Translations under genes and position numbers: made by a program
Notes under the pieces: model-generated
What the model was told of the DNA's origin: nothing
What the model saw: only the letters and a program-made list of their open reading frames with translations
Databases searched by the model: none
Assembly: GCA_947374125.1 (NCBI GenBank)
Contig: CANCAR010000006.1
Location: 1 to 28,556, forward strand
Direction: 5' to 3'
DNA from: Hyphomicrobiales bacterium
GTDB taxonomy: Bacteria > Pseudomonadota > Alphaproteobacteria > Rhizobiales > Beijerinckiaceae
DNA length: 28,556 nt
Part shown: positions 1 through 7,794 of the stretch, in pieces
Position numbering within the stretch: the first letter of the stretch is position 1
How the letters are laid out: every line of letters starts with the position of its first letter

Positions 1-319
1 TGAAGAGCGGCAAATCATCCTCAAACGGGATGAGCCGCATCGTATCAGGCACCATACGGACCGCAGCGTCCGGATAACCCGTGTGCCAGCCGGTTACTTT
101 TACATTGTCATAGAGCTGATCGTTTGAATCCCAGCCCACAACCACATCGCAAAAACCGAGGCCCTTTTCAAGCGAGCTTTCAAATTTGTCGCGATTGACA
201 TATTTGCCGCGAAAAATGCCGTCGATATCGAAAACACCGAGGCGGACATAGGGCAAATCGCGGCTGCGGACATATTCGAGCGCATCGGCGGCATTGGTAA
301 TGGACGTAATCGGCATCAT
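1..319 (-). CDS. Glutamine synthetase family protein (N-terminal part, truncated by window edge)
   Basis: This open frame runs from an ATG at 319 (a second ATG follows at 316) to base 1 with no stop, giving about 106 residues of a protein that is normally about 450. The translation has the beta-grasp N-terminal pattern of GS-fold ligases: VRLGVFDIDGIFRGKYV at about residues 25-41, then FCDVVVGWD, and later PDTMRLIPFEDD. This resembles the PuuA/GlnT-like branch (gamma-glutamyl-amine or gamma-glutamyl-polyamine synthetases) more than housekeeping GlnA. The catalytic C-terminal domain lies outside the window, so the substrate cannot be assigned. It lies downstream of an APC-family permease on the same strand, 188 bp away, which suggests uptake and gamma-glutamylation of an amine or amino acid. 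No clear Shine-Dalgarno sequence precedes the start. Confidence 0.8.
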   Translation of the reverse strand, partial: MMPITSITNAADALEYVRSRDLPYVRLGVFDIDGIFRGKYVNRDKFESSLEKGLGFCDVVVGWDSNDQLYDNVKVTGWHTGYPDAAVRMVPDTMRLIPFEDDLPLF

Positions 320-364
320 GATTGATTAAATACCACGTTTAAAAACAGGAAATGACCGCAAGCA

Positions 365-408
365 ATTAGAACGAGATGTGATTTAATTCAATCATATCTC
401 GTTCTAAT
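365..408. repeat. Palindromic hairpin element, 18-bp arms
   Basis: Arms attagaacgagatgtgat (365-382) and atcatatctcgttctaat (391-408) are reverse complements with one mismatch, around an 8-base loop. It sits between the permease stop and the GS-like start. It has no U-tract typical of an intrinsic terminator on the minus strand. It could be a repeat module, a regulator site, or an RNA stem between the two cistrons. Confidence 0.7.
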
Positions 409-420
409 CTCTTTTGTTGA

Positions 421-467
421 AGCATGGCTTTATCGCAAAACCGGCATCCACTTTTGCGAGCCATGCT
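421..467. repeat. RPE/RIME-like palindromic repeat
   Basis: Outer arms agcatggct (421-429) and agccatgct (459-467) enclose inner arms cgcaaaa (434-440) and ttttgcg (452-458), with a loop containing ccggcatccac. This nested-stem layout with a CATG-containing outer arm and an 'aaaaccgg..tccactttt' centre is typical of the abundant intergenic palindromic repeats of rhizobia, recognised here by general pattern. It lies 13 bases from the preceding palindrome, so the two may form one composite element. Confidence 0.65.
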
Positions 468-507
468 CTAAACCTGCGGCCATCGATGGATACAAGTCTG
501 AACTGGC

Positions 508-2061
508 TTATTTTTCACCAATCGCAGCTTCAGCGGCCGCAATCTCTGCCTGACGCTTGGCAATCACGTCGCCAATCGGCGGGCCCTTGAAGCGCTTGTT
601 TTCAAAGACGAACCAGATGAAAGCCGTCAGCACGAGGAAGCTAACCGTGATGGTGAGCGCCATATCGTTTGGCGGCTGAACGCCGAGATAGAAGATCAAA
701 GCCATGCCGAGGATCGAAAGGAGGGCTGTCAATTTGAACAGACCCGCGCCCATGTCCCAAGGGCCCATCTTGCTCCATTTCGCCGTGCCATGGGCAAAGA
801 GCCCAAGCGCAATCGGAACGGTGAAGGACAGGAACAAAAAGATCACGGTGCACGATACGACGACGGTGTAAGCCGAAGCGCCACCAATCGAAACGCCCGG
901 TGCCGAGGTTATGGCAACGAACAGAACCGATAGAATCGAAGCAGTCCAGATCGCGGCGACCGGCGTCCGGTGCGCCTTGCTGACCGATGCAAGGGCGGAG
1001 GAGCCGGGCAGGCCACCATCGCGCGAGAACGCGAAGATCATGCGGGAGGCCGAGGTCACCGTTGCAAGGCCGCAAAGCCATTGCGACAGGAAGATCGCGA
1101 TAAAGATCACGGTCGCAAAGGTCGGGTTCATCTGGGTGTTAATGCCCCAAAAGAACACGTTCCAACCCTGTTGTGCGGCCTCGTCCATGCTGGGAAGCAT
1201 CAGGACGAACGAGCAGAGCATGACCCAGCCCGCAAGCGATGACCAGATAATCGACGACATAATGCCACGCGGAACGGCATGCGCCGCACGCTTGGTTTCT
1301 TCCGACGTGTGCGCCGAGGCGTCGTAACCGGTGATGGTGTAGACCGGTAGCAAGAGGCCCAGCAAAAATACGCGGAACAGCGAATCGGACTGCGGCCAGA
1401 CCGAAGCGTCGGCGGGTTGGCCGGAGTAATTGGTAAACGTCCAAAGCCGCGAGAACTCCAAATGCGGAGCCGCGATCAGGCAGCCGATTGTCAACGCAAG
1501 CGCTGTTGCGAAAATCAGATAGCCGGACAAATCGGTCAGTTTGGCGGTGAGGCGAATACCAAAATGGTTCACGATGGCCTGAAGGCCCGTAATCACCGCC
1601 AAAAAGATCACTTCATTCACGTAATTGGCCGAATCAAAACCAAAGGCACCGCAGACGAAATACCAGGTGCCGACATTGATGGCGCCCAGAACGGTGACAA
1701 GGCCGAGCAGGTTAAGCCAAGCGGTCAACCAACCGGTGAAGCGGTTGCCGAGAATCGAACCCCAGTGATAAAGGCCGCCCGCCGTCGGATAGGCCGAGCC
1801 GATCTGCGCCATTGCGAGGCCAAAGACGCCGGACACGATACAGCCAACAATCCAGCCGATACCAATTGCGCCGCCACCAGCACCAGACGTCGCCTGTGCG
1901 AGCGAGTTAATGCCGCCTGACAAAATACAAATGATGGAAAAGGAAATCGCGAAATTCGAAAACGCGCTCATGCTGCGTTCAAGTTCCTGCGCATATCCCA
2001 TCGAATGAAGAACCTTGAGGTCTTCTTTCTTTGCGTGATCGTCGTAACCCGTTTCAGCCAT
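508..2061 (-). CDS. APC-superfamily amino acid / amine permease
   Basis: This 517-residue protein is highly hydrophobic with about 12 predicted membrane segments and a hydrophilic head of about 30 residues that includes LHSMGYAQELERSMSAFSNF. That head, the following FAISFSIICILSGG helix and the GSAYPTAGGLYHW loop are characteristic of the amino acid/choline transporter branch of the APC superfamily (GABA permease and BAT1-like). The expected role is proton-coupled import of an amino acid, GABA or another amine across the inner membrane. The start ATG has GGGGA about 11 bases upstream. The adjacent downstream GS-family ligase on the same strand fits import followed by gamma-glutamylation, but the substrate is an inference. 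Transport specificity cannot be read from the sequence. Confidence 0.9.
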   Translation of the reverse strand: MAETGYDDHAKKEDLKVLHSMGYAQELERSMSAFSNFAISFSIICILSGGINSLAQATSGAGGGAIGIGWIVGCIVSGVFGLAMAQIGSAYPTAGGLYHWGSILGNRFTGWLTAWLNLLGLVTVLGAINVGTWYFVCGAFGFDSANYVNEVIFLAVITGLQAIVNHFGIRLTAKLTDLSGYLIFATALALTIGCLIAAPHLEFSRLWTFTNYSGQPADASVWPQSDSLFRVFLLGLLLPVYTITGYDASAHTSEETKRAAHAVPRGIMSSIIWSSLAGWVMLCSFVLMLPSMDEAAQQGWNVFFWGINTQMNPTFATVIFIAIFLSQWLCGLATVTSASRMIFAFSRDGGLPGSSALASVSKAHRTPVAAIWTASILSVLFVAITSAPGVSIGGASAYTVVVSCTVIFLFLSFTVPIALGLFAHGTAKWSKMGPWDMGAGLFKLTALLSILGMALIFYLGVQPPNDMALTITVSFLVLTAFIWFVFENKRFKGPPIGDVIAKRQAEIAAAEAAIGEK

Positions 2062-2326
2062 TTTAAGTGTTCCCCAGTTTATTGTTGTCCTGACCTAACC
2101 CGGTTGAACCCGGAAGAGGCGCGCTCCGTTGAACGTGGAACGATTCATCCATGGTAACGAAAATTTTGCATCCGAAAAGCATGAAGTTGCGCTCTAGCTC
2201 CGCGCCATCGCGATTTTATCAAAAATATGCAACTTTAAGATGTGATTCGCGCCTTATGGTATAAATTCGTTAATCTTCTGCGCGGTCTAATGTGTCGTGT
2301 ATCTGAGTTGAGTAGAGTACTGCGTG
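2062..2326. promoter_or_regulatory. Divergent promoter region between permease and sciP, with GANTC site
   Basis: This 265-bp non-coding stretch separates the two divergent genes. It contains a GANTC sequence (GATTC, 2244-2248), the methylation target of CcrM in alphaproteobacteria. It also has a partial CtrA-box-like element, TTAA (2235-2238), seven bases, then TTCG (2246-2249), which matches the TTAA-N7-TTAA consensus at six of eight positions. Both lie about 80-90 bp upstream of the sciP start. No convincing intrinsic terminator or small RNA was seen. Confidence 0.4.
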
Positions 2327-2614
2327 ATGCCCCCTATCGAATTAACCGACGCGCTGAGCGTTGTCGGACCCAATGGTCAGGCTCTTTCTTTGTCGAGCCT
2401 GCCGAAAACCAACACAACCCGCTGGGTGACCAGCCGCAAAGCGCAAGTGATTGCGGCTATCAAGGGCGGTTTGCTTACCCTTGATGAGGCCTCGGCGCGT
2501 TACCAGTTGACACTGGATGAGCTCTCAGATTGGCAGTCCTCGCTTGAACGGCATGGCACGCGGGGGTTGCGAGCCACTTTTGTTCAGCAATACCGCCATA
2601 TGCGCGGCGCTTAA
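2327..2614 (+). CDS. sciP: SciP-like CtrA inhibitor, DUF1153 family transcriptional regulator
   Basis: The product is 95 residues from the ATG at 2327; an immediately preceding GTG at 2324 would add one residue. The pattern matches SciP across its length: a VVGPNGQALSLSSLP head, then TTRWVTSRKAQVIAAIKGG, LLTLDEASARYQLTLDEL, and a tail W-x-x-x-x-ERHG-x-x-GLRAT..QQYR. The middle is a helix-turn-helix of the Trp-repressor/transposase type. In Caulobacter, SciP binds CtrA and represses CtrA-activated promoters in G1, and its gene is cell-cycle controlled. The head here is slightly longer than in many homologues. It is convergent with cysQ, 10 bp away. Family assignment is strong; an identical cell-cycle role in this organism is inferred. 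Confidence 0.9.
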   Translation: MPPIELTDALSVVGPNGQALSLSSLPKTNTTRWVTSRKAQVIAAIKGGLLTLDEASARYQLTLDELSDWQSSLERHGTRGLRATFVQQYRHMRGA

Positions 2615-2624
2615 TCTTTCGGGT

Positions 2625-3434
2625 TCAAGCAAACACCCTGTCGCGCAGACCGGGATCGCCCAGCGCCACAAAGCTGCCGGTATGGTAGCCGGCTTTGCCA
2701 TAGTGGAAGCGTTCGCCCGTGCCTGTCACCATGATGCCTCCGGCGGCACGCAGAATGGCATCGCCCGCTGCGACATCCCACTCCATTGTCGGACCGAAGC
2801 GCGGATAGACATCGGCGCGACCCTCGGCAACGAGGCAAAATTTCAAGGATGAGCCGGCTGAAATCCGATCTTCAATCACGAGGCGGTTGATAAATTCGCC
2901 GGTCTGGCGGTCTGGATGGGAGCGGCTCGCGACAGCTTTAAGAGCATCCGCTGGTGGCGTTCGGGTCGAAATGCGACGGCTATCGCGTGCCTCGGTGAGG
3001 CGCTCGCCGGGCAAAAGGCTGAGCGCATAGGCCATGTGGCCGCCAATCCAGAGCTGACCAAGGGCGGGCGCAAAAATCGCGCCTGCGACCGCAATCCCTT
3101 GATCGATCAGCCCGATATTAACGGCAAACTCCGTGCGGCGTCGGGCGAATTCACGTGTACCGTCGAGCGGATCAACGAGGATGAACCGATCGCTAACTTC
3201 CGGAACCACACCATCGGACGCCGCTTCCTCGGAAACAACCGGAATATCGGGAAAGTGTGAGGCAAGGGCTGCAAGGATCAGCTTTTCAGAGGCGACATCC
3301 GCATCGGTTACGGGGCTGCCATCGGATTTACGTCGGGTTTCGCCATCGGACTCGAAAAAGTTCATAATCGGGACGCCAGCGTCAACCGCGACCTGCCCAA
3401 AGATCCGCGCTATCTCGTCCCGATCTGTGACCAT
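2625..3434 (-). CDS. cysQ: 3'(2'),5'-bisphosphate nucleotidase CysQ (inositol monophosphatase superfamily)
   Basis: This enzyme hydrolyses 3'-phosphoadenosine 5'-phosphate (PAP) to AMP, clearing the by-product of sulfate assimilation. The lithium-sensitive phosphatase metal-site motifs are present: SPVTDAD, then VVSEE, then LVDPLDGTREF, and late in the protein MEWDVAAGDAI. These supply the Glu, Asp-x-x-Asp-Gly-Thr and Trp-Asp residues that hold two or three magnesium ions. Three in-frame ATGs occur near the start (3449, 3443, 3434). I chose 3434 because GAGG sits nine bases before it, giving 269 residues; starting at 3449 would give 274. Usual family length is 250-270. No other sulfur gene lies next to it. 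Inositol monophosphatase SuhB is the main alternative, but the DPLDGTREF version of the motif is typical of CysQ. Confidence 0.88.
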   Translation of the reverse strand: MVTDRDEIARIFGQVAVDAGVPIMNFFESDGETRRKSDGSPVTDADVASEKLILAALASHFPDIPVVSEEAASDGVVPEVSDRFILVDPLDGTREFARRRTEFAVNIGLIDQGIAVAGAIFAPALGQLWIGGHMAYALSLLPGERLTEARDSRRISTRTPPADALKAVASRSHPDRQTGEFINRLVIEDRISAGSSLKFCLVAEGRADVYPRFGPTMEWDVAAGDAILRAAGGIMVTGTGERFHYGKAGYHTGSFVALGDPGLRDRVFA

Positions 3435-3561
3435 GCCGTCCATCCTCATCTTGCGCGAAAGAGTTAGAGTGCGCTACGCCACTTACGATCCGACAAGCGA
3501 ATAAACCTTGAGAAAGTCCTTTGGCATGACATCGTTAGACATATCAACGCTTGAAAGAGAA

Positions 3562-4089
3562 ATGCCGGTTTCGATTGGCATTCTGACCATTTCGGACCGT
3601 GCGAGCCGAGGTGAATATGAGGATAAAGGCGGCCCCGGAATAGTGGCGGCTTTGACCGATCTGTTAGCTACGCCCTGGCAGCCCATGTCCGTTATCGTGC
3701 CCGATGAGAGAGAGTTAATTGAGAATGCCCTCGCCGATCTCGCCGATCACCAAGGCTGTTCGCTTATCCTCACCACCGGCGGCACCGGTCCAGCTTTACG
3801 CGATGTGACACCGGAGGCCACCGAAGCGGTGTGTAAAAAGATGATGCCCGGCTTTGGCGAGCTGATGCGAACCGCGAGCCTGCGGGAGGTACCTACCGCG
3901 ATTTTATCCCGGCAGACCGCGGGGATTAGGGGCAAAAGCCTGATCATCAATCTACCGGGAAAACCATCGGCCATCCGCACCTGTCTCGATGCCGTGTTTG
4001 CCGCTGTTCCCTATTGCATTGACCTCATCGGTGGTTACCGACTTGAGACCAATCCGGCGTTTTGCAAGGCCTTCCGGCCAAAGGCGTAA
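3562..4089 (+). CDS. mog: Molybdopterin adenylyltransferase Mog/MogA
   Basis: Mog adenylates molybdopterin with ATP before molybdate insertion, the late step of molybdenum cofactor synthesis. With the ATG at 3562 the protein is 175 residues. It has the family's opening IGILTISDRASRGEYEDKGG, the central LILTTGGTGPALRD nucleotide/MPT-binding loop (about residues 68-81), PTAILSR, and LIINLPGKPSA near residue 128. The frame is open back to a TTG at 3508 with another ATG at 3526. I prefer 3562 because homologues begin just before the IG-x-x-x-SDRAS strand and because GAAAGAGA lies directly upstream, although its spacing is short. It is divergent from cysQ and convergent with the UDP-glucose dehydrogenase gene, ending 6 bp from its stop. 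No other moa/moe gene is in the window. Confidence 0.9.
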   Translation: MPVSIGILTISDRASRGEYEDKGGPGIVAALTDLLATPWQPMSVIVPDERELIENALADLADHQGCSLILTTGGTGPALRDVTPEATEAVCKKMMPGFGELMRTASLREVPTAILSRQTAGIRGKSLIINLPGKPSAIRTCLDAVFAAVPYCIDLIGGYRLETNPAFCKAFRPKA

Positions 4090-4095
4090 AAGCGG

Positions 4096-5400
4096 TTATG
4101 GCCGCCCCACGCTGATATAGCGGAAGCCTTTGGCCCTGATATCGGCGGGGCGGTAAATGTTTCTGAGATCAACAATCACCGGCTCTTTGAGAACGGATTT
4201 AATCCGATCCAGATCAAGCGCGCGGAACGCATCCCATTCGGTGACGATCACTAAAGCATCCGCACCCGTTGCGCAGGCATAGGCGTCGTTCGCGAAGTCG
4301 ACATCGGTCAGATAATGCGAGGCCTGCTCATTGCCGATGGGATCATAGGCGCAGATGACGGCTCCCAAATCCTGTAAAGCGGTAATGACGGCAATCGAAG
4401 GCGCGTCGCGCATATCGTCGGTGTTGGGTTTAAAGGTCAGACCCAAAATCGCGATGCGCTTGCCGCGAACATCCCCGCCGCAGGCCTGAACAATGCGCCG
4501 CGCCATGCCGCGTTTGCGTTGATCGTTGACGGACACCACGGTTTCGACAATCCGCAAGGGAACACCCGAATCCTGAGCGGTTTTGACCAGCGCCTGCGTG
4601 TCTTTTGGAAAGCAGGAACCGCCATAGCCGGGGCCGGGATGCAGAAATTTAGCCCCAATGCGGTTATCGAGCCCGATGCCACGCGCCACCTCCTGCACAT
4701 TGGCTCCGACCTGTTCGCATAAATCGGCGATTTCGTTGATATAGGTGATCTTGACCGCCAAAAACGCATTGGCGGCGTATTTGATCAGTTCGGATGTACG
4801 ACGATCGGTGAACAGCAAAGGCGGCTCGTTGAGATAAAGCGGCCGATAAATTTCGGTCATGACACGGCGGGCGTTTTCATCGTTCGTCCCGATGACGATG
4901 CGATCAGGCCGTTTGAAGTCGCCAATCGCGGCACCCTCGCGCAAGAATTCGGGGTTTGAGACGACGGCTATATCCAAATCAGGCCGCGCCTCACGCATGA
5001 TGCGCTCAACCTCGTCTCCGGTGCCAACAGGGACTGTCGATTTGGTAACGATGATCGCCTTGCCATCCGTCTCAGCGGCAATATCGCGGGCGGCAGCATA
5101 GACAAAGGAAAGGTCGGCATGGCCATCCCCGCGCCGAGAAGGTGTGCCCACAGCGATGAAAATCGCATCGGCCCCTTTAATCGCGGTGCTAAGATCCGAG
5201 GAAAACACAAGCCTTCCATCGCGTGCGTTTTTTGCGACCAAATCATCAAGACCGGGTTCGAAAATCGGCATAACACCGCGGTTGAGCGCATCAATCTTAT
5301 CGGTATTGAGATCCATGCAGGTGACGAAATGGCCAAAATCGGCAAAACAGGCCCCCGATACTAAGCCAACATAGCCAGCGCCGATCATTGTAATACGCAT
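4096..5400 (-). CDS. ugd: UDP-glucose 6-dehydrogenase
   Basis: This enzyme oxidises UDP-glucose to UDP-glucuronate with two NAD+, supplying precursors for exopolysaccharide, capsule or LPS. At 434 residues it has normal length. The N-terminal Rossmann fold is IGAGYVGLVSG (residues 6-16), followed by VAVGTPS, the TKSTVPVGTG strand (about 119-128) and SNPEFLREG. The catalytic cysteine is Cys263 in GPGYGGSCFPKDT. A C-terminal UDP-binding domain includes LGLTFKPNTDD. Rhizobial orthologues are called rkpK, and tuaD is the Bacillus name. No polysaccharide cluster adjoins it here, so it appears as a stand-alone gene, divergent from the asparaginase gene with a 189-bp shared upstream region. Confidence 0.95.
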   Translation of the reverse strand: MRITMIGAGYVGLVSGACFADFGHFVTCMDLNTDKIDALNRGVMPIFEPGLDDLVAKNARDGRLVFSSDLSTAIKGADAIFIAVGTPSRRGDGHADLSFVYAAARDIAAETDGKAIIVTKSTVPVGTGDEVERIMREARPDLDIAVVSNPEFLREGAAIGDFKRPDRIVIGTNDENARRVMTEIYRPLYLNEPPLLFTDRRTSELIKYAANAFLAVKITYINEIADLCEQVGANVQEVARGIGLDNRIGAKFLHPGPGYGGSCFPKDTQALVKTAQDSGVPLRIVETVVSVNDQRKRGMARRIVQACGGDVRGKRIAILGLTFKPNTDDMRDAPSIAVITALQDLGAVICAYDPIGNEQASHYLTDVDFANDAYACATGADALVIVTEWDAFRALDLDRIKSVLKEPVIVDLRNIYRPADIRAKGFRYISVGRP

Positions 5401-5467
5401 CCGAAACTCTCCCGCCGAACACCGCCTATCTACGGATCGGTCGCTTTATCCCATTCACCTGAAGCCA

Positions 5468-5485
5468 TGTCACCCGAATGTGACA
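5468..5485. promoter_or_regulatory. 18-bp dyad TGTCAC-N6-GTGACA in divergent ugd/asparaginase upstream region
   Basis: Perfect inverted arms tgtcac (5468-5473) and gtgaca (5480-5485) flank ccgaat. The dyad lies 68 bp upstream of the ugd start and about 105 bp upstream of the asparaginase start. It fits the general form of a dimeric repressor or activator site, including the loose TGT-N12-ACA pattern of PpsR/CrtJ, but no regulator is encoded next to it. The binding protein is unknown. Confidence 0.4.
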
Positions 5486-5589
5486 GCTTTCCTTCACACG
5501 CAACTTCGCTTACAGGCAAGACCTGAAAAGACGCGGTTGTTTATTCTTAGGTTTATATAGCCGAATACCGTCTAAAGGAGAGTCAAGAA

Positions 5590-6600
5590 ATGGAAAATCC
5601 GGTCCTTGTTGAAGTCCTTCGCGGCCAAGCGGTTGAATCGCGGCATCGGGGATCGGTGGCCGTCATCGATGCCGATGGTGGCGTTGTGTTGTCCCTCGGT
5701 GATGTTGACACTCCGATTTTCCCCCGCTCGGCGGTCAAGGCCTTCCAAGCCCTGCCTTTGCTTGAAAGCGGCGCGGCTGACCGCTTTGGGCTGACACCGA
5801 AAGAAATTGCGCTGGCCGTCTCCTCCCACTCTGGCGAGCCAGACCATGTAGAAACCGCGCGTGGCATGTTGAAAAAGGCCGGCCGCGATGAAAACTGCCT
5901 TGAATGCGGCGCACATTGGCCGGTTTCGAGCGATGCCGAGCGTGCACTCGCGGCCTCTGGCGGCAAGCCGAATGCGCTGCATAATAACTGCTCGGGCAAA
6001 CATTCGGGTTTTGTTTGCTTGGCGTGCGGGCTGGATGAAGACCCCAAAGGCTATATTCTCGCCGAGCACCGCGTGCAGCGCGAAATCCGTGCCGCGGGTG
6101 AGGCAATCACAGGTTTTCGTTTTCTGGATGAATACACCGGCACCGATGGCTGCTCGATTCCAACCTATGCGGTGCCTTTAAAGTCGATTGCACTCGGCTT
6201 TGCCCGGTTGGCGACGGGCAATGGGCTAGCACCAGAGCGGGCAAAAGCGGCCAAGCGCATCCGCGAGGCAGCGGCGGCGCATCCCTTCATGGTGGCAGGA
6301 ACAGGGCGGCTGGATACCGTTGCGATGGAGCTTTTCCGGGAACGGGTCTTCATGAAAACGGGTGCGGAAGGCGTGTATTGCGCGGCCATTCCAGAGCTTG
6401 GATACGGGATCGCGCTGAAAGCTGATGATGGCGAGGGCCGCGCGGCGCAGGCCATGCTGGCGGGCGTGCTACACCGCTTTTTGCCAATGGATGATGCCAC
6501 CCGCGCGGGCTTTGACGCCAAAGCCTGGCCAACGCTGACCAATTGGAACGGGATGACGGTAGGCTCGATCCGCGCGGCCGGCGGTTGGCTGAAAAGCTAA
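5590..6600 (+). CDS. ansA: Rhizobium etli-type (class 3) L-asparaginase, zinc-containing
   Basis: This protein belongs to the PF06089 asparaginase family (R. etli AnsA and ReAV), unrelated to E. coli AnsA/B, and should convert L-asparagine to aspartate plus ammonia in the cytoplasm. It is 336 residues. The serine-lysine tandem described for ReAV is visible: Ser47-x-x-Lys50 in FPRSAVKAF and Ser79 in VSSHSGEPDH. Likely zinc ligands are Cys134 in HNNCSGKHSG and Cys188 in TGTDGCSIP, aligning within one residue of ReAV Cys135 and Cys189. The start is supported by AAAGGAG (5574-5580), nine bases before the ATG. It is transcribed away from ugd. The downstream lipoprotein gene is 56 bp away and may be co-transcribed. 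Confidence 0.92.
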   Translation: MENPVLVEVLRGQAVESRHRGSVAVIDADGGVVLSLGDVDTPIFPRSAVKAFQALPLLESGAADRFGLTPKEIALAVSSHSGEPDHVETARGMLKKAGRDENCLECGAHWPVSSDAERALAASGGKPNALHNNCSGKHSGFVCLACGLDEDPKGYILAEHRVQREIRAAGEAITGFRFLDEYTGTDGCSIPTYAVPLKSIALGFARLATGNGLAPERAKAAKRIREAAAAHPFMVAGTGRLDTVAMELFRERVFMKTGAEGVYCAAIPELGYGIALKADDGEGRAAQAMLAGVLHRFLPMDDATRAGFDAKAWPTLTNWNGMTVGSIRAAGGWLKS

Positions 6601-6656
6601 TCAAGCGTCCCATTCTCGTCATGATTGAAGCGTAGCGTGCTGTTTCATTGCAATCC

Positions 6657-7763
6657 ATGGATTTTACGATGATCTATCTTTCTGCTTCGCCCCTATCCGG
6701 CAAAGCGCTTAAACTGCTCGTTTCGGCATTGGCACTGCTTGGGCTTGCCGCTTGTTCCGGCGGAGATCGGTTTTCTGGCCAGGTAGCGGCGTCTCCCGGC
6801 CCGATGACCGGCGAGATCATGCCAATTTTTATCGCCACCACCCGCAAAATGACGCAAGATGGCGGGGTGAGCGCGGAATTGTCGCCAACCACCAATTATT
6901 TGATGAATCTGATCAGCATTCCGAAAGAGCATAAAACGGGGGTGATTGAGCGCCCGAGCTTTGGATCGGAAAGCCGTAAATCGCATTTCGTGTTTGCGGG
7001 ACAACGCGTGCTCGACCATGAAAGCTTCAAAAACGAATTGGCGGCCCAGCTCTCCGGCCGCGTTGGCGCGAGCCGCGATGTGCTGGTTTATGTCCATGGG
7101 TTCAATACCGGCTATGATGAAGCGCGGTTCAGGATTGCGCAAATTGCGACCGATTCGGGCTTTACCGGCGTGCCGGTGCTGTTCACTTGGCCCTCGCAGA
7201 ACAAAATGTTTGCCTATGGCGCGGATAAAGACAATGCGACCGCCTCGCGCGATGATCTCAACTCGGTGCTGTCTGATTTGGGCTCCTTGCCCGGCATAGG
7301 CCGCATCCATGTGCTCGCCCATTCGATGGGGACATGGCTCACCATGGAAACCTTGCGGGAACTCGCGATTGGCGGACGCGGCGATCTTTCAGGCCATTTG
7401 GGCGAGGTGATGCTGGCGGCGCCCGATATTGATCTCGATGTGTTCAAGCAGCAATTGGCCCGCGTTGGCCCCTATGCGCGGGTGTCGATTTTCGCGGCAT
7501 CGGATGACAAGGCGCTTTCGCTTTCGAGCGCTTTGGCAGGCGACCGCAAACGCGTAGGTGCGCTTGACCCGTCTGACAAGGACCAACGCGCCGAAATCAG
7601 CAAGCTTGGCGTGCGGGTTTACGATTTGAGCAATACCGACACGACAGACTTTTTCCGCCACGGCACATTCGCGGAAGCGCCTGCCGCCGTCAGAGCCATC
7701 GGCGCGCAATTGGCCGCAGGCCCTGATGAGGCGCGGCAATCGCAATCGTTTCAGGGGCAGTGA
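6657..7763 (+). CDS. Alpha/beta hydrolase lipoprotein, DUF900 family
   Basis: This is a 368-residue exported protein. The N-terminus has a positive residue, a hydrophobic run (LLVSALALLGL) and the lipobox LAAC with Cys33, so it is probably a lipid-anchored envelope protein. The rest matches DUF900 (PF05990) alpha/beta hydrolases: PIFIATTR, the DVLVYVHGFNTGYDEA oxyanion region, VPVLFTWPS, and the nucleophile elbow HVLAHSMGTW with Ser223. MLAAPDIDLD probably carries the acidic residue. Substrate is unknown; esterase or lipase activity is the usual guess. Possible starts are TTG 6648, ATG 6657 and ATG 6669, none with a strong ribosome-binding site. The ATG at 6669 also gives a good signal peptide. 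It is convergent with mutB. Confidence 0.82.
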   Translation: MDFTMIYLSASPLSGKALKLLVSALALLGLAACSGGDRFSGQVAASPGPMTGEIMPIFIATTRKMTQDGGVSAELSPTTNYLMNLISIPKEHKTGVIERPSFGSESRKSHFVFAGQRVLDHESFKNELAAQLSGRVGASRDVLVYVHGFNTGYDEARFRIAQIATDSGFTGVPVLFTWPSQNKMFAYGADKDNATASRDDLNSVLSDLGSLPGIGRIHVLAHSMGTWLTMETLRELAIGGRGDLSGHLGEVMLAAPDIDLDVFKQQLARVGPYARVSIFAASDDKALSLSSALAGDRKRVGALDPSDKDQRAEISKLGVRVYDLSNTDTTDFFRHGTFAEAPAAVRAIGAQLAAGPDEARQSQSFQGQ

Positions 7764-7794
7764 GGAATTTTTAAGACCAAAGCCGGGATCTCCC

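Noticed and set aside
100..294. 64-codon minus-strand frame at the left edge
   Set aside because: A different frame of the same strand (319 to 1) encodes the recognisable glutamine synthetase N-terminus.
2242..2484. Alternative plus-strand frame overlapping sciP
   Set aside because: The sciP frame has family-wide conservation; this one has no recognisable features.
5468..5485. PpsR/CrtJ photosynthesis repressor site
   Set aside because: It fits TGT-N12-ACA, but that pattern is loose and no photosynthesis genes are nearby, so only the dyad itself is reported.
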